36,927 bases of DNA, from positions 1 to 36,927 of the forward strand of contig CAZOQT010000007.1 of the NCBI GenBank assembly GCA_964582265.1. The letters are read 5' to 3'. The notes below the pieces were generated by a model, which ran no database searches, was not told the origin of the DNA, and saw nothing but the letters and a program-made list of their open reading frames with translations. Source of the stretch: JBAZYK01 sp964582265. Lineage in GTDB: Bacteria > Patescibacteriota > Gracilibacteria > UBA1369. This document shows, in pieces, positions 18,510 to 25,812 of this stretch; position 1 is the first letter of the stretch; each line of letters begins with the position of its first letter. Position numbers and translations under genes: made by a program.

Positions 18510-18538
18510 ATCTTACAAAGTTTTGGATAAATCTACAA
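18510..18538 (-). promoter_or_regulatory. Possible promoter of the P-type ATPase gene
   Basis: On the minus strand, TTGTAG (18533-18538) and TAAGAT (18510-18515) are separated by 17 bases in the gap after purA. The predicted leader is only about 25 bases, so there is no room for a long mgtA-type sensor leader. Confidence 0.45.
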
Positions 18539-18547
18539 TCAATAGTT

Positions 18548-19852
18548 TTAGTTGATGATCATTTCATCACGGCCGGTGCCGACGCCAATAAAATCGATGC
18601 GGCATCCTAGTAATTCTTTGATGCGGTTTAAATATTTTTGAGCGTTTTGTGGAAGTTCGTCAAAATTCTTACATTTAGCAATGCTTTGTTTCCAGCCCGG
18701 CATTTCTTCGTAAATAGGTTCAACTTCTGCTAAAACTTCGGCAGAAGGTGGGAAATTGGTTAGTTCTTGACCTTTAAATTTATATTTAGTAGCGATTTTT
18801 ACTGTATCCAGATCGTCCATTACATCAAGCTTAGTTACGTTGATTGAAGTATATCCGTTAATCATCACTGAATATTTGGAAGCAACTGCATCAAACCAGC
18901 CGCAACGGCGTGGACGGCCAGTAGTCGAGCCATATTCGCCGCCGGTTTCACGTAGTTTATTGCCAATTTCATTATCAAGTTCTGTCGGGAATGGTCCACT
19001 CCCTACACGGGTACAATAGGCTTTCATCACTCCAATTGCTGCGGTCATTTTTAATCCGCTAATGCCAACTCCAGCAATAAGACCACCTATAGTGGCATTC
19101 GAGGATGTAACATATGGATATGTCCCATGGTCAATGTCGAGCAAAGCCGCATTTGCTCCTTCTAGTAAGATTTTTTTACCCTGTGCGATTTCTTCATTTA
19201 GATATGTAGCACTATCAATAATGTATGGTTTTATCTGGTTTACCATTTTTTTGTAGTATGTGATTTCGGCTTCATAGTCATATTCAAGTTCTGGATATAT
19301 TTTTTTTAGCATGTCCAATATAGAGCGAAACTTCTTTTCGAAATTTTCCATGTCTAGTAGATCGTGCACTCTAAGGCCTATGCGGTTAATTTTATCGGCA
19401 TATGCTGGGCCAATTCCGCGACCTGTAGTTCCTACTTTTTTGCCGCCCTTTCTGTCTTCTTGGATTTTGTCTACAAGCTTTGTGTACTCAAACACCAGAT
19501 GAGCTCTATCTGAAACAAAAAGTCGACCTTCTACTTCGATTTTATTTTGTTTTAGTACTTCAATTTCTTCAAACAAAGTTGGCATGTGGATAACACATCC
19601 GTTGCCAATTACTTCTTTAATGTGTGAATAAAGAATGCCAGAAGGAATAAGATGAAACACGATTTTCTTTTTTTTGCCTGGATTTTCTATGTCCGGAACA
19701 TAAACAGTATGTCCGGCATTAGCTCCACCGGTTCCTCTAGCTACAATTTCGTACTCATTTGCTAAAATATCGACAAGTTTGCCTTTGCCTTCATCGCCCC
19801 ACTGGCCACCTAAAACTGCGCAAACATTTCCATATTTAGAGGCGAGATTCAT
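18548..19852 (-). CDS. purA: Adenylosuccinate synthetase
   Basis: The 434-residue product has the family's GTP-binding signature GGQWGDEGKGKLVD (about 15-28), GTGGANAGHTVY (40-51) and the later TTGRGIGPAYADK segment. It joins IMP and aspartate to give adenylosuccinate, the first step from IMP to AMP. It is divergent from purC-purE-purB, and PurB catalyses the next step. A strong promoter lies about 75 bases upstream of the start, and the leader contains TAATTAC-type heptads ending at the start codon. Length and motifs are ordinary. Confidence 0.97.
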   Translation of the reverse strand: MNLASKYGNVCAVLGGQWGDEGKGKLVDILANEYEIVARGTGGANAGHTVYVPDIENPGKKKKIVFHLIPSGILYSHIKEVIGNGCVIHMPTLFEEIEVLKQNKIEVEGRLFVSDRAHLVFEYTKLVDKIQEDRKGGKKVGTTGRGIGPAYADKINRIGLRVHDLLDMENFEKKFRSILDMLKKIYPELEYDYEAEITYYKKMVNQIKPYIIDSATYLNEEIAQGKKILLEGANAALLDIDHGTYPYVTSSNATIGGLIAGVGISGLKMTAAIGVMKAYCTRVGSGPFPTELDNEIGNKLRETGGEYGSTTGRPRRCGWFDAVASKYSVMINGYTSINVTKLDVMDDLDTVKIATKYKFKGQELTNFPPSAEVLAEVEPIYEEMPGWKQSIAKCKNFDELPQNAQKYLNRIKELLGCRIDFIGVGTGRDEMIIN

Positions 19853-19883
19853 ATTAATTAGTAATTAAGAATTAATAATTAGG
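19853..19883 (-). repeat. Heptad TAATTAC-type leader repeat upstream of purA
   Basis: On the minus strand the sequence CTAATTATTAATTC, then TTAATTACTAATTAAT, runs directly into the ATG. It lies inside the predicted 5' UTR, about 40 bases downstream of the predicted transcription start, so it is not part of the promoter. Confidence 0.65.
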
Positions 19884-19927
19884 TTTTAGATATGCGGTAC
19901 GTGTCTATATTTAGTATTTCGACTTAT

Positions 19928-19956
19928 GTTATAGCAGTAGGTTCAGCTTTTATCAA
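19928..19956 (-). promoter_or_regulatory. Promoter of purA
   Basis: On the minus strand TTGATA (19951-19956), a 17-base spacer and TATAAC (19928-19933) with a TGC extension form a near-consensus promoter. Transcription would start near 19921, giving a leader of about 70 bases. Confidence 0.75.
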
Positions 19957-19980
19957 TAAGTAGTACCTTTATTAATTTTC

Positions 19981-20035
19981 TTGCACCATTATTGGGCTAT
20001 CCAGTATATTGAAGGCGCACCTGTATGTGTATACT
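19981..20035 (+). promoter_or_regulatory. Promoter region of purC-purE-purB-dcd
   Basis: Two overlapping candidates are visible: TTGCAC (19981-19986) with TATATT (20005-20010, 18-base spacer), and TTGAAG (20009-20014) with TATACT (20030-20035, 15-base spacer). I cannot choose between them. I see no PurR-like operator or purine riboswitch core in the gap. Confidence 0.45.
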
Positions 20036-20085
20036 TTATATGGTGTAACCTTGATCATTAATTTTAATTTATAATTGCAGACATA

Positions 20086-21063
20086 ATGGAAAACAATACT
20101 CAACTCTGGAATGCACTATTGGAGCAAATTCCTCACTCTCTTGGTAGTACTGATTTCCCAACCTTAGGCGAAAAGTATGAAGGTAAAGTGCGTGATAATT
20201 ATACTAAAGGGGATAAGCGTGTAATTATTGTTTCTGATCGTCTTTCGGCTTTTGATAGAGTTATTTGCCTGATCCCTTTTAAAGGACAGGTTCTTAATCA
20301 AATGGCTAAGTTTTGGTTCGATCAAACTAAAGATATTATAGGTAATCATGTAATTGAATTTCCTGATCCAAATGTGGTTTTGGCAAAACAGTGCAAGCCA
20401 TTGCCAATAGAAATGGTAGTTCGTGGATATATTACTGGCGTGACCTCAACAAGCGCTTGGTACAATTATGAGCGAGGTGTTCGCAATTTTTGCGGCAATC
20501 TCTTGCCGGATGGATTAAAGAAAAATCAAAAATTTGATAAGCCGATTTTAACTCCTTCTACTAAAGCAGTTCATGGTGATCATGATGAGTCGGTTTCGCG
20601 TGAACAGATTTTAGAAAGGACCGATTTAACTCCTGAACAGTACGATAAAATTGCTGATGCATCTTTAAAGCTTTACCAGCGCGGAGTGGAAATCGCGGCT
20701 AAACAAGGCATTATTTTGGTTGATACTAAGTATGAATTTGGAATGACGCCAGAAGGGGAAATCGTTTTGATTGGTGAAATTCATACTCCGGATTTGTCTA
20801 GATTTTGGTTTGCAGATGAATATGAGAAGCGTTTTGCTTCAGGAGAAGAGCAAAAGAAAATTGATAAAGAATACTTAAGAGAATGGTTGGCGGATAGAGG
20901 TTTCCGTGGGGATGGTGAAATTCCAGCAATACCAGATGAAATTAAGGCAGAAACAGCACGGAGATATATTGAAGCTTTTGAGTTGATTACTGGGCAAAAG
21001 TTTCAGGCGCAAGTCGGTCCGGTTGCAGAAAGAATAAAACAGAATTTATCGAAGTATTTATAA
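20086..21063 (+). CDS. purC: Phosphoribosylaminoimidazole-succinocarboxamide synthase (SAICAR synthase)
   Basis: The 325-residue enzyme joins CAIR and aspartate with ATP. The N-terminal KYEGKVRDNY (30-39) nucleotide loop, the SDRLSAFDR segment and PIEMVVRGYITG are family signatures, and LVDTKYEFGM with GEIHTPDLSRFW follow. At 325 residues it is of the longer type found in yeast and many bacteria rather than the roughly 240-residue E. coli type. It is first of a nucleotide-synthesis run, with purE 51 bases downstream. The same two activities are fused in animal PAICS; here they are separate genes. Confidence 0.95.
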   Translation: MENNTQLWNALLEQIPHSLGSTDFPTLGEKYEGKVRDNYTKGDKRVIIVSDRLSAFDRVICLIPFKGQVLNQMAKFWFDQTKDIIGNHVIEFPDPNVVLAKQCKPLPIEMVVRGYITGVTSTSAWYNYERGVRNFCGNLLPDGLKKNQKFDKPILTPSTKAVHGDHDESVSREQILERTDLTPEQYDKIADASLKLYQRGVEIAAKQGIILVDTKYEFGMTPEGEIVLIGEIHTPDLSRFWFADEYEKRFASGEEQKKIDKEYLREWLADRGFRGDGEIPAIPDEIKAETARRYIEAFELITGQKFQAQVGPVAERIKQNLSKYL

Positions 21064-21086
21064 GCCGACATGAAATAATCAAAATT

Positions 21087-21110
21087 ATTATTAATTCCTA
21101 ATTGTTAATA
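21087..21110 (+). repeat. Degenerate heptad leader repeat upstream of purE
   Basis: TTATTAATTCCTAATTGTTAATA precedes the ATG at 21115 and resembles two or three decayed TAATTAC units. Confidence 0.35.
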
Positions 21111-21114
21111 CACT

Positions 21115-21570
21115 ATGCTCGTTCCACTTTTATTGGGCTCAGAAAGAGATCAAGACTGGGCAAAAAAAATCACTACAGAACTTGATAAATGGGGGATCCC
21201 ATCTGTGGTTCATGTTGTTTCTGCGCACAAAGTTCCTGAATTACTGATAGAAGTTATAAAAAAATATAATAATTCCGACGACCGGATTTGTTATGTAACA
21301 ATTGCTGGAAGATCAAATGGTCTTTCTGGTGTCACGGCTGGCTCAAGCATTCATCCTGTAATCGCTTGTCCACCTTTTGCGGATAAAGATGATATGGTTG
21401 TTAATATAAACTCTACTTTGCAGATGCCATCTGATGTGCCAGTTTTAACAGTTTTAGATCCTGTAAATGCTGCACTTGCGATAGTAAGAATCTTTGCCTT
21501 GAATGATGTTGATTTGCGCAATAAATATGATTTGCACGTTAAAAATGTTAAGGCTGGTTTTAAAGTTTAA
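21115..21570 (+). CDS. purE: AIR carboxylase, class II (PAICS-like) PurE
   Basis: The 151-residue protein belongs to the PurE family: LLGSERDQDWAKKI corresponds to the family's GSxSDW start and SAHKVPE to SAHRTP. The diagnostic loop reads AGRSNGLSG followed by PVIACPP, where class I enzymes (N5-CAIR mutases) have GAGGAAHLPGM. AGRSN is characteristic of class II PurE and of the carboxylase half of animal PAICS, which add CO2 directly to AIR without PurK. No purK is in the window, in line with this. It lies between purC and purB in one run of genes. Family assignment is firm; the class rests on the motif. Confidence 0.9.
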   Translation: MLVPLLLGSERDQDWAKKITTELDKWGIPSVVHVVSAHKVPELLIEVIKKYNNSDDRICYVTIAGRSNGLSGVTAGSSIHPVIACPPFADKDDMVVNINSTLQMPSDVPVLTVLDPVNAALAIVRIFALNDVDLRNKYDLHVKNVKAGFKV

Positions 21571-21598
21571 TTGTTCCGTGTTAAAGCCTGATTTAAAC

Positions 21599-21622
21599 TC
21601 CTAATTTACTAATTACTAATTA
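21599..21622 (+). repeat. Heptad TAATTAC-type leader repeat upstream of purB
   Basis: CCTAATTTACTAATTACTAA continuing into TTA lies in the purE-purB gap; the last TAATTA ends three bases before the ATG at 21625. Confidence 0.65.
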
Positions 21623-21624
21623 AA

Positions 21625-22998
21625 ATGCGCGATCCTCTAATTAATATTTCTCCATTAGATGGCAGATATGGTGAAAAACTGGATGATTTAAGAGGATATT
21701 TTAGTGAATTTGCTTTAATGGGATTTAGGGTCTTGGTTGAAATTGAGTGGTTTATCTTTATTTGTAATGATTTAAAGTTAGAGGGAACAAAAGTATGGAA
21801 GCCTACTCAAGTTAATCAACTTAGATCAATTTATCAAAATTTTGACGTGGTAAATGGCAACCGCGTTAAGGAAATTGAAAAAACAACTAATCATGATGTT
21901 AAGGCAATTGAATATTTTATAAAAGAGAACCTTAAGGGGTCTGTTTTTGAACCATATTTCGAGTTTATTCATTTTGCCTGCACTTCTGAAGATATTAATA
22001 ATTTGGCTTATGCCATAATGCTAAAAGAGTCTTTAGATAAATTAGTTAAACCAGTTTTAACAGGCGTGGCAGAGCTAATGTATGAATATGGGGTGAAGTT
22101 TAAGAGTATTCCGATGATGGCAAGGACACATGGTCAGCCAGCTTCTCCAACTACCTTGGGGAAAGAATTTATTAATGTTCTGGGTAGGTTACAAAATCAA
22201 ATTTTGGCTTTAACGGGGGTACCCATTTATGGAAAAATCAATGGCGCTGTTGGGAATTTCAATGCTCATCTAGTGGCTTATCCTGATGTAAAATGGGCAG
22301 ATGTGAGTAAAAAATTTGTACAGTCTTTAGGTTTGGATTTTAACCTATACACTACACAAATTGAGCCACATGATTATATGGCGGAATTATTTGATGCGCT
22401 TAAGCGCATCAACACAGTTTTAATTGACTTTAACAGGGATGTTTGGGGGTACATAAGCCTAGGATATTTTAAACAAAAGCTTAAGGAGGGGGAGGTAGGT
22501 TCATCAACAATGCCACACAAAGTTAACCCAATAGACTTTGAAAACAGTGAAGGTAATCTTGGTATGGCAAATGCTCTCCTTGAGCACTTCTCGTCGAAGC
22601 TTCCTACATCACGTTTTCAAAGAGATTTGACTGATTCTACCGTGCTGAGAAATATTGGCTCTGGGATTGGATATTCCGTGTTGGCGTATAAAAATTGTAT
22701 TCAGGGGCTTAGGAAGTTGGAAGTGAGTACAGCCGCGATTAGTCGTGATCTTGAAAATGCGTGGGAACTTTTGGCTGAACCTATTCAAACTGTAATGAGA
22801 AAGTATAAGATTGAAAAACCTTATGAGCAGTTAAAAGCATTAACAAGGGGTAAGAAGATTGATCAAAAAATCATTGTAAAATTTGTTGATGGGTTAAAAA
22901 TTCCTGCATTTGAAAAAAAGAGGTTGAAATTACTTACGCCTGAAAGGTATATTGGGCTAGCTTCGGAGCTGGTTGATGCTTATAAGCCAAATTTTTAG
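21625..22998 (+). CDS. purB: Adenylosuccinate lyase
   Basis: The 457-residue length and the sequence style match the E. coli-type PurB branch of the fumarase/aspartase superfamily. The signature loop GSSTMPHKVNPIDFENSEGN is intact, along with ARTHGQPASPTTLGKE, which carries a catalytic His, and CTSEDINN. It cleaves SAICAR to AICAR and adenylosuccinate to AMP, so it serves both the purC-purE branch and purA next door. It is followed by dcd after 19 bases, probably in the same transcript. Confidence 0.97.
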   Translation: MRDPLINISPLDGRYGEKLDDLRGYFSEFALMGFRVLVEIEWFIFICNDLKLEGTKVWKPTQVNQLRSIYQNFDVVNGNRVKEIEKTTNHDVKAIEYFIKENLKGSVFEPYFEFIHFACTSEDINNLAYAIMLKESLDKLVKPVLTGVAELMYEYGVKFKSIPMMARTHGQPASPTTLGKEFINVLGRLQNQILALTGVPIYGKINGAVGNFNAHLVAYPDVKWADVSKKFVQSLGLDFNLYTTQIEPHDYMAELFDALKRINTVLIDFNRDVWGYISLGYFKQKLKEGEVGSSTMPHKVNPIDFENSEGNLGMANALLEHFSSKLPTSRFQRDLTDSTVLRNIGSGIGYSVLAYKNCIQGLRKLEVSTAAISRDLENAWELLAEPIQTVMRKYKIEKPYEQLKALTRGKKIDQKIIVKFVDGLKIPAFEKKRLKLLTPERYIGLASELVDAYKPNF

Positions 22999-23017
22999 TA
23001 GAGTTTAACTTATTTTT

Positions 23018-23620
23018 ATGATTTTATCAGATCGAGACATTAAGGCTAGAATTTTGAAGGGTGATATTGTGATAACTTCTCCAGAGAATGATCACATGTC
23101 AAATGTTCATGCTTCTTCCCTTGATTTGCGTTTGGGTAAGTATTTTAAGATTTATGATCACACAAAGTATCCAGTTTTGGACCCTTTAAAGCCGGACACT
23201 TTTAAAGATATTGCCAAATTAATTGAGGTTGATGATGAAAAAGTACCTTTTATTGTTCAGCCTGGGGAGTTTGTTTTGGGTGTGACTATGGAAAAAATTA
23301 AAATTGCGGATGACTTGGTAGCACGCGTAGAAGGACGAAGTTCTCTGGGCCGTCTTGGCATTATTATTCACTCTACTGCAGGATTTGTTGACGCTGGTTT
23401 TGAAGGTACAATAACTTTGGAAATTACAAATATTAATAGAATGCCGGTGGCTTTGTATCCGGGTATGCGTGTTTGTCAGTTAGCATTTGAAGAGATGTCT
23501 TCTGCTGCAGAAGTACCATATCATGCAAAGGGAAGCTCAAAGTACCAAGGCCAAGTTTTTCCAGAGGAGAGCAAAATTGCGTCTGATCCAGAGTTTATAA
23601 AAAAGATTTTAAAAAAATAA
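23018..23620 (+). CDS. dcd: dCTP deaminase
   Basis: The 200-residue protein has the Dcd/Dut fold signatures: SSLDLRLGKYFKI near residue 30, VEGRSSLGRLG around 104-114 and HSTAGFVDAGFEGTITLEI with the catalytic Glu. It converts dCTP to dUTP, feeding dTMP synthesis. A bifunctional dCTP deaminase/dUTPase cannot be excluded from sequence alone. It is the last gene of the purine-pyrimidine run; an independent promoter begins 18 bases after its stop codon. Confidence 0.93.
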   Translation: MILSDRDIKARILKGDIVITSPENDHMSNVHASSLDLRLGKYFKIYDHTKYPVLDPLKPDTFKDIAKLIEVDDEKVPFIVQPGEFVLGVTMEKIKIADDLVARVEGRSSLGRLGIIIHSTAGFVDAGFEGTITLEITNINRMPVALYPGMRVCQLAFEEMSSAAEVPYHAKGSSKYQGQVFPEESKIASDPEFIKKILKK

Positions 23621-23637
23621 TCGTGTATTAATTTTTC

Positions 23638-23666
23638 TTGACGAAAGATATTCACACGCCTATATT
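23638..23666 (+). promoter_or_regulatory. Promoter of the thrC-ilv operon
   Basis: TTGACG (23638-23643), exactly 17 bases and TATATT (23661-23666) form a near-consensus sigma70 promoter. Transcription would start near 23673, 19 bases before the leader peptide ATG and about 145 bases before the thrC ATG. Confidence 0.8.
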
Positions 23667-23691
23667 CATTAAGGTTTTTGATAAATTTTTT

Positions 23692-23757
23692 ATGGTTTGC
23701 AAAGCTTTCTCTCCAAAATTCATCGGAATTATTGAAATTATTATCCGCTCGAGCTGA
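23692..23757 (+). CDS. Isoleucine-rich attenuator leader peptide
   Basis: A 21-codon ORF starts 19 bases after the predicted transcription start and ends at TGA 23755-23757. Its middle reads FIGIIEIII: six of 21 residues are isoleucine (codons at 23722, 23728, 23731, 23737, 23740 and 23743), with no Thr, Val or Leu run besides one early Val. It is followed by alternative hairpins and a terminator before thrC, the arrangement of an amino-acid attenuator. No strong Shine-Dalgarno sequence is present, as for most genes here. The reading depends on ORF content and position; translation has not been shown. Confidence 0.75.
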   Translation: MVCKAFSPKFIGIIEIIIRSS

Positions 23758-23817
23758 GAGAGGTTTGTTAACTACGTTTAACTTTTAACTATCCCTCTCA
23801 AGAAGGGGTTTTTCTTT
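23706..23817 (+). promoter_or_regulatory. Isoleucine-responsive transcription attenuator (alternative helices)
   Basis: Three mutually exclusive pairings can be drawn. Segment 1, TTTCTCTC (23706-23713), pairs with segment 2, GAGAGAGG (23756-23763), the last two pairs being G-U. Segment 2, GAGAGG (23758-23763), also pairs with segment 3, CCTCTC (23794-23799). Segment 3, ATCCCT (23791-23796), pairs with AGGGGT (23804-23809) as a terminator. A ribosome held at the first Ile codons would cover segment 1 and free segment 2 to block the terminator; a ribosome at the stop codon would cover segment 2 and let the terminator form. Confidence 0.72.
23791..23817 (+). terminator. Attenuator terminator directly before thrC
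   Basis: A six-pair stem ATCCCT/AGGGGT (one G-U) with the seven-base loop CTCAAGA is followed by TTTTCTTT, ending at the base before the ATG. The 3' arm contains AAGGGG nine bases before the start codon, which could also act as a weak ribosome binding site and be hidden by the stem. Confidence 0.7.
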
Positions 23818-25752
23818 ATGAATAAAATTATGAATCAACTCCCATTAAATTCTGTACAGGCATTTGCGGAAACTGCCGCGCAAAAAAGCTTACCTAAATA
23901 CGAGATTAAGTGCGTAAAGTGTTTTGAAATTTTTAACGAGAAGGATACAGTTACTAACTGCTTGAAATGCGGAGGCGCTTTGGACGTGGTTTATATGAAT
24001 CAAACATTGGTTGAGGATTTTAAGAAGCAGGGTAATTTAGATGATCTGTTTACTGCGCTTCCAGTATTTAATTTTATACACAAGGTTGGTTATTTGCCTT
24101 TAAGGGCAGTGCCTAGTGTTTCACTTGGTGAAGGCAATACCCCGCTTATTAGAGCAAAGGCTTTAGGTAAAAAGTACAAACTGTCCAATTTTTATTTTAA
24201 ATTTGAAGGCGCTAATCCAACTGGTGTTTTTAAAGATCGTGGTTCAGCTGTAGAAATTAGTAAAGCATTAGAATTGGGAGCAAAAGCTGTTAGTTGCGCT
24301 TCAACAGGTAACATGGCGGCGAGTGTGGCGGCTTATTGCGCTAAGGCAAAAATTCCATGTTACGTGGTTATCCCCGAAAAAACACCAATGGGAAAATTGG
24401 CACAGGCTTTGGCATATGGAGCTTCTATCTTAAAAGTTCGAGGAGATTATAGTGATTGTGTCCGTCTTTCTACAGAAATGGCTAAAGAATATAGCTATTA
24501 TTTGGCTGGTGATTATGTTTTTAGGTCAGAGGGGCAAAAATCCTTAGCTTATGAGCTTGTAAAGCAATTAAATGGAATAGCTCCCGATTGGGTTATGGTG
24601 CCTGTGGGTTGTGGAACCAATTTGTCAGCAATTTACAAAGGATTTGTTGAATTGAAAGAACTTGGATTAATTGAAAAGGTTCCTCGATTTTTGGGTGTCC
24701 AGCCTGATAATGTTCCAACAATCGTTGATGCATGGAGACAGAAGTTAAATCACTATGTTCCGGTGGAGCGAGTTTCTTCTGTAGCGTCTGCGGTTGGTAT
24801 TGGTAATCCGCTGGATGATGTCAAAGTGTTGCAGGCACTTTATGCTTCTAACGGCTATGCAGAATCTGCTACTGAAGAAGCAATACTTGATGCTCAACAA
24901 CTTATGGGTAACGTACAGTCTTTATTTGTGGAGCCATCTTCTGCTTTACCGGTTGCTGTTTTACCAAAATTGCTTGAAAAGAAAATCATCAACTCTGATG
25001 AAATAATTGTTGCAGTAGTGACTGGAAATGGGCTTAAGGACCCGCAATCTATACTGGCAGCTGATGTTCATTCACCGGTTTTGGAACCAAGTATGGATGA
25101 GCTAAAACGCTATTTTGCAATGGGTTTAACAAATGAACGACGCGTTAGTCTTGCAGATGAAAAAGATGTGGTGGTATGGGATAAATTGCCATCTATTGTT
25201 AAGTTGCATAGTGACCTAAAAAAGATGTTTGGCGTTAATTTGAGTCAGTCTTCGACGGAGAATCTATATTCTTTATTCCAGGCATTTAAGGCTAAAGATA
25301 AAAGTATTCGTAAGGGTGATGTTGAATATGGACTTGAAACTATTTTAAAACTTCCGGAAGGGATGCAACGCAAGTTGGAAATTAAAGATTTTTCTGTTCA
25401 TACCACTCAACATCAAGCCGCAGAAGCTTGGGTCGCTTTAATGTTTGGTAATGAGTTGATTGCTAGTCACGCTAAAGGAGTGGGGCCAGTTGATGCTATC
25501 ATTTCTGCGATCAGTGAAGCCATGAGAACAAAAGATACAATTGGGGCCAAGCTGACTTACTATAATGTTGAAATCAACACTCAAGGAACTGATGCGGTAG
25601 TAGAGGTTCATTTGAGTTTAAAAGGTAATAATGGCCAGGAAGTAACCGGTGAGGCCGCTTCTCCTGATGTGATTGTTGCTTCTATTAAGGCATTTGAGAA
25701 TGCTTATAATTTATTGAATTGGAAGATCATCCAAAAAGAACAACGATCATAG
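23818..25752 (+). CDS. thrC: Threonine synthase fused to a LeuA-type allosteric domain
   Basis: The 644-residue product is much longer than ordinary threonine synthase. A zinc-ribbon-like motif (C32, C35, C48, C51) leads into a fold-type II PLP enzyme: the PLP lysine K139 lies in NPTGVFKDRG, the phosphate-binding loop is STGNMAAS (162-169), and GCGTNLS follows near 264. The catalytic domain ends near 415. Residues about 455-515 resemble the helical linker of isopropylmalate synthase. About 520-634 (AKGVGPVDA, YYNVEINTQGTDAVVEV, then SPDVIVASIKAFENAYN) match the LeuA dimerisation/allosteric domain, which in LeuA and citramalate synthase binds Leu or Ile. It is first in the ilv operon behind an Ile attenuator, so Ile feedback on this enzyme is likely (inference). 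An additional threonine deaminase role is possible, since no ilvA is present here. Confidence 0.85.
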   Translation: MNKIMNQLPLNSVQAFAETAAQKSLPKYEIKCVKCFEIFNEKDTVTNCLKCGGALDVVYMNQTLVEDFKKQGNLDDLFTALPVFNFIHKVGYLPLRAVPSVSLGEGNTPLIRAKALGKKYKLSNFYFKFEGANPTGVFKDRGSAVEISKALELGAKAVSCASTGNMAASVAAYCAKAKIPCYVVIPEKTPMGKLAQALAYGASILKVRGDYSDCVRLSTEMAKEYSYYLAGDYVFRSEGQKSLAYELVKQLNGIAPDWVMVPVGCGTNLSAIYKGFVELKELGLIEKVPRFLGVQPDNVPTIVDAWRQKLNHYVPVERVSSVASAVGIGNPLDDVKVLQALYASNGYAESATEEAILDAQQLMGNVQSLFVEPSSALPVAVLPKLLEKKIINSDEIIVAVVTGNGLKDPQSILAADVHSPVLEPSMDELKRYFAMGLTNERRVSLADEKDVVVWDKLPSIVKLHSDLKKMFGVNLSQSSTENLYSLFQAFKAKDKSIRKGDVEYGLETILKLPEGMQRKLEIKDFSVHTTQHQAAEAWVALMFGNELIASHAKGVGPVDAIISAISEAMRTKDTIGAKLTYYNVEINTQGTDAVVEVHLSLKGNNGQEVTGEAASPDVIVASIKAFENAYNLLNWKIIQKEQRS

Positions 25753-25777
25753 TTTGGGAGTGTAAATAAAGAATATG

Positions 25778-25805
25778 CTAATTACTAATTTCTAATTACT
25801 AATAA
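25778..25805 (+). repeat. Heptad TAATTAC leader repeat upstream of ilvE
   Basis: Four units are readable, with TAA triplets at 25779, 25786, 25793 and 25800, exactly seven bases apart. They therefore put a stop in all three frames between thrC and ilvE. One unit has TTC in place of TAC. Confidence 0.75.
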
Positions 25806-25812
25806 AAATAAA

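Noticed and set aside
20086..21570. Broken purC-purE fusion gene (split PAICS)
   Set aside because: Both proteins have complete ends and are separated by 51 bases with a leader-like repeat; nothing indicates a frameshift.
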